The notes under the pieces: generated by a model
What the model was told of the DNA's origin: nothing
Databases searched by the model: none
What the model saw: only the letters and a program-made list of their open reading frames with translations
Assembly: GCA_963712715.1 (NCBI GenBank)
Contig: CAVQJI010000013.1
Span: forward strand, 1-64,000
Direction of reading: 5' to 3'
Length of the DNA stretch: 64,000 nucleotides
From: JAFEDN01 sp963712715
GTDB taxonomy: Bacteria > Pseudomonadota > Gammaproteobacteria > Coxiellales > Coxiellaceae
Shown here: piece after piece, positions 63,970 through 64,000 of the stretch
Layout: each line of letters begins with the position of its first letter
Position numbering within the stretch: the stretch's first letter is position 1
Program-made: the position numbers and the translations under genes

Positions 63970-64000
63970 GGATTCGATTGCCGCCTGATGGGACTCAACA

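Overview
The window looks like a gammaproteobacterial chromosome of the Legionellales/Coxiellaceae type, probably from a host-associated or amoeba-associated bacterium. The inference rests on moderate-to-low GC, a full trp operon of gammaproteobacterial type, and an unusual density of eukaryote-like or effector-like genes: two F-box-like proteins, C-terminal CaaX-like prenylation motifs, a broken ankyrin-repeat gene, a tubulin-tyrosine-ligase-like protein, a ceramidase-like membrane protein and a candidate papain-fold protease. No rRNA or complete tRNA gene was recognised, so the taxon stays an inference.

Layout. 0-13 kb is a graveyard of mobile DNA. It holds a Panacea (SocA-like) antitoxin and toxin-like pair, an IS66-like element with 24-bp inverted repeats, a three-recombinase RIT element, the 3' remnant of a group II intron with a recognisable domain V, about 1.6 kb of palindrome-rich non-coding DNA, and a tyrosine integrase cut in two by an IS630-family element whose TA target duplication is exact. 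A 165-bp MITE-like inverted repeat follows. 13.1-24 kb is a compact defence island: a frameshifted DUF6088-type antitoxin gene, a RhuM-family protein, and on the minus strand a type I restriction system in which HsdS and HsdM are one 973-residue ORF. Upstream of hsdR lies a tight four-gene operon (winged-helix regulator, AbiEii-like nucleotidyltransferase, two metallophosphoesterases). Both borders of the island carry TTCGCGAA-type palindromes.

24-44 kb is mostly envelope, secreted and effector-like genes: a truncated TPR gene, small secreted proteins, a DJ-1/PfpI protein, an 843-residue protein with a possible Cys-His-Asp site, a ceramidase-like protein, an Lnb/DUF4105 protein, a membrane protein ending CGIM, a creatininase, an SH3-like protein, an F-box protein ending CLIM, a YoaK protein, a TTL-like protein, an L,D-transpeptidase, an inverse autotransporter with a beta-helix passenger, then remnants of an ImmA/PIN toxin-antitoxin pair and a frameshifted ankyrin gene.

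45-53 kb is trpE-G-D-C-F-B-A plus a DAHP synthase, a tightly overlapped operon that makes tryptophan from chorismate and feeds the shikimate pathway. Palindromic repeat units sit inside it: one in frame within trpE, one in frame within trpF, one at the 3' end of trpG and one between trpG and trpD. Sister copies are present elsewhere in the window. 53-64 kb holds an outer-membrane-like protein, a hydrolase pseudogene between two 43-bp direct repeats, a one-module NRPS with formyltransferase, interrupted adenylation/methyltransferase, carrier and thioesterase domains, an F-box-like membrane protein, a vapBC pair and an unknown 388-residue protein.

The strongest candidates for something new are the regulator/nucleotidyltransferase/two-phosphoesterase operon joined to an HsdS-HsdM fusion system, the palindromic elements inside trp enzymes, the F-box-CaaX protein, and the formylating, methylating single-module NRPS.
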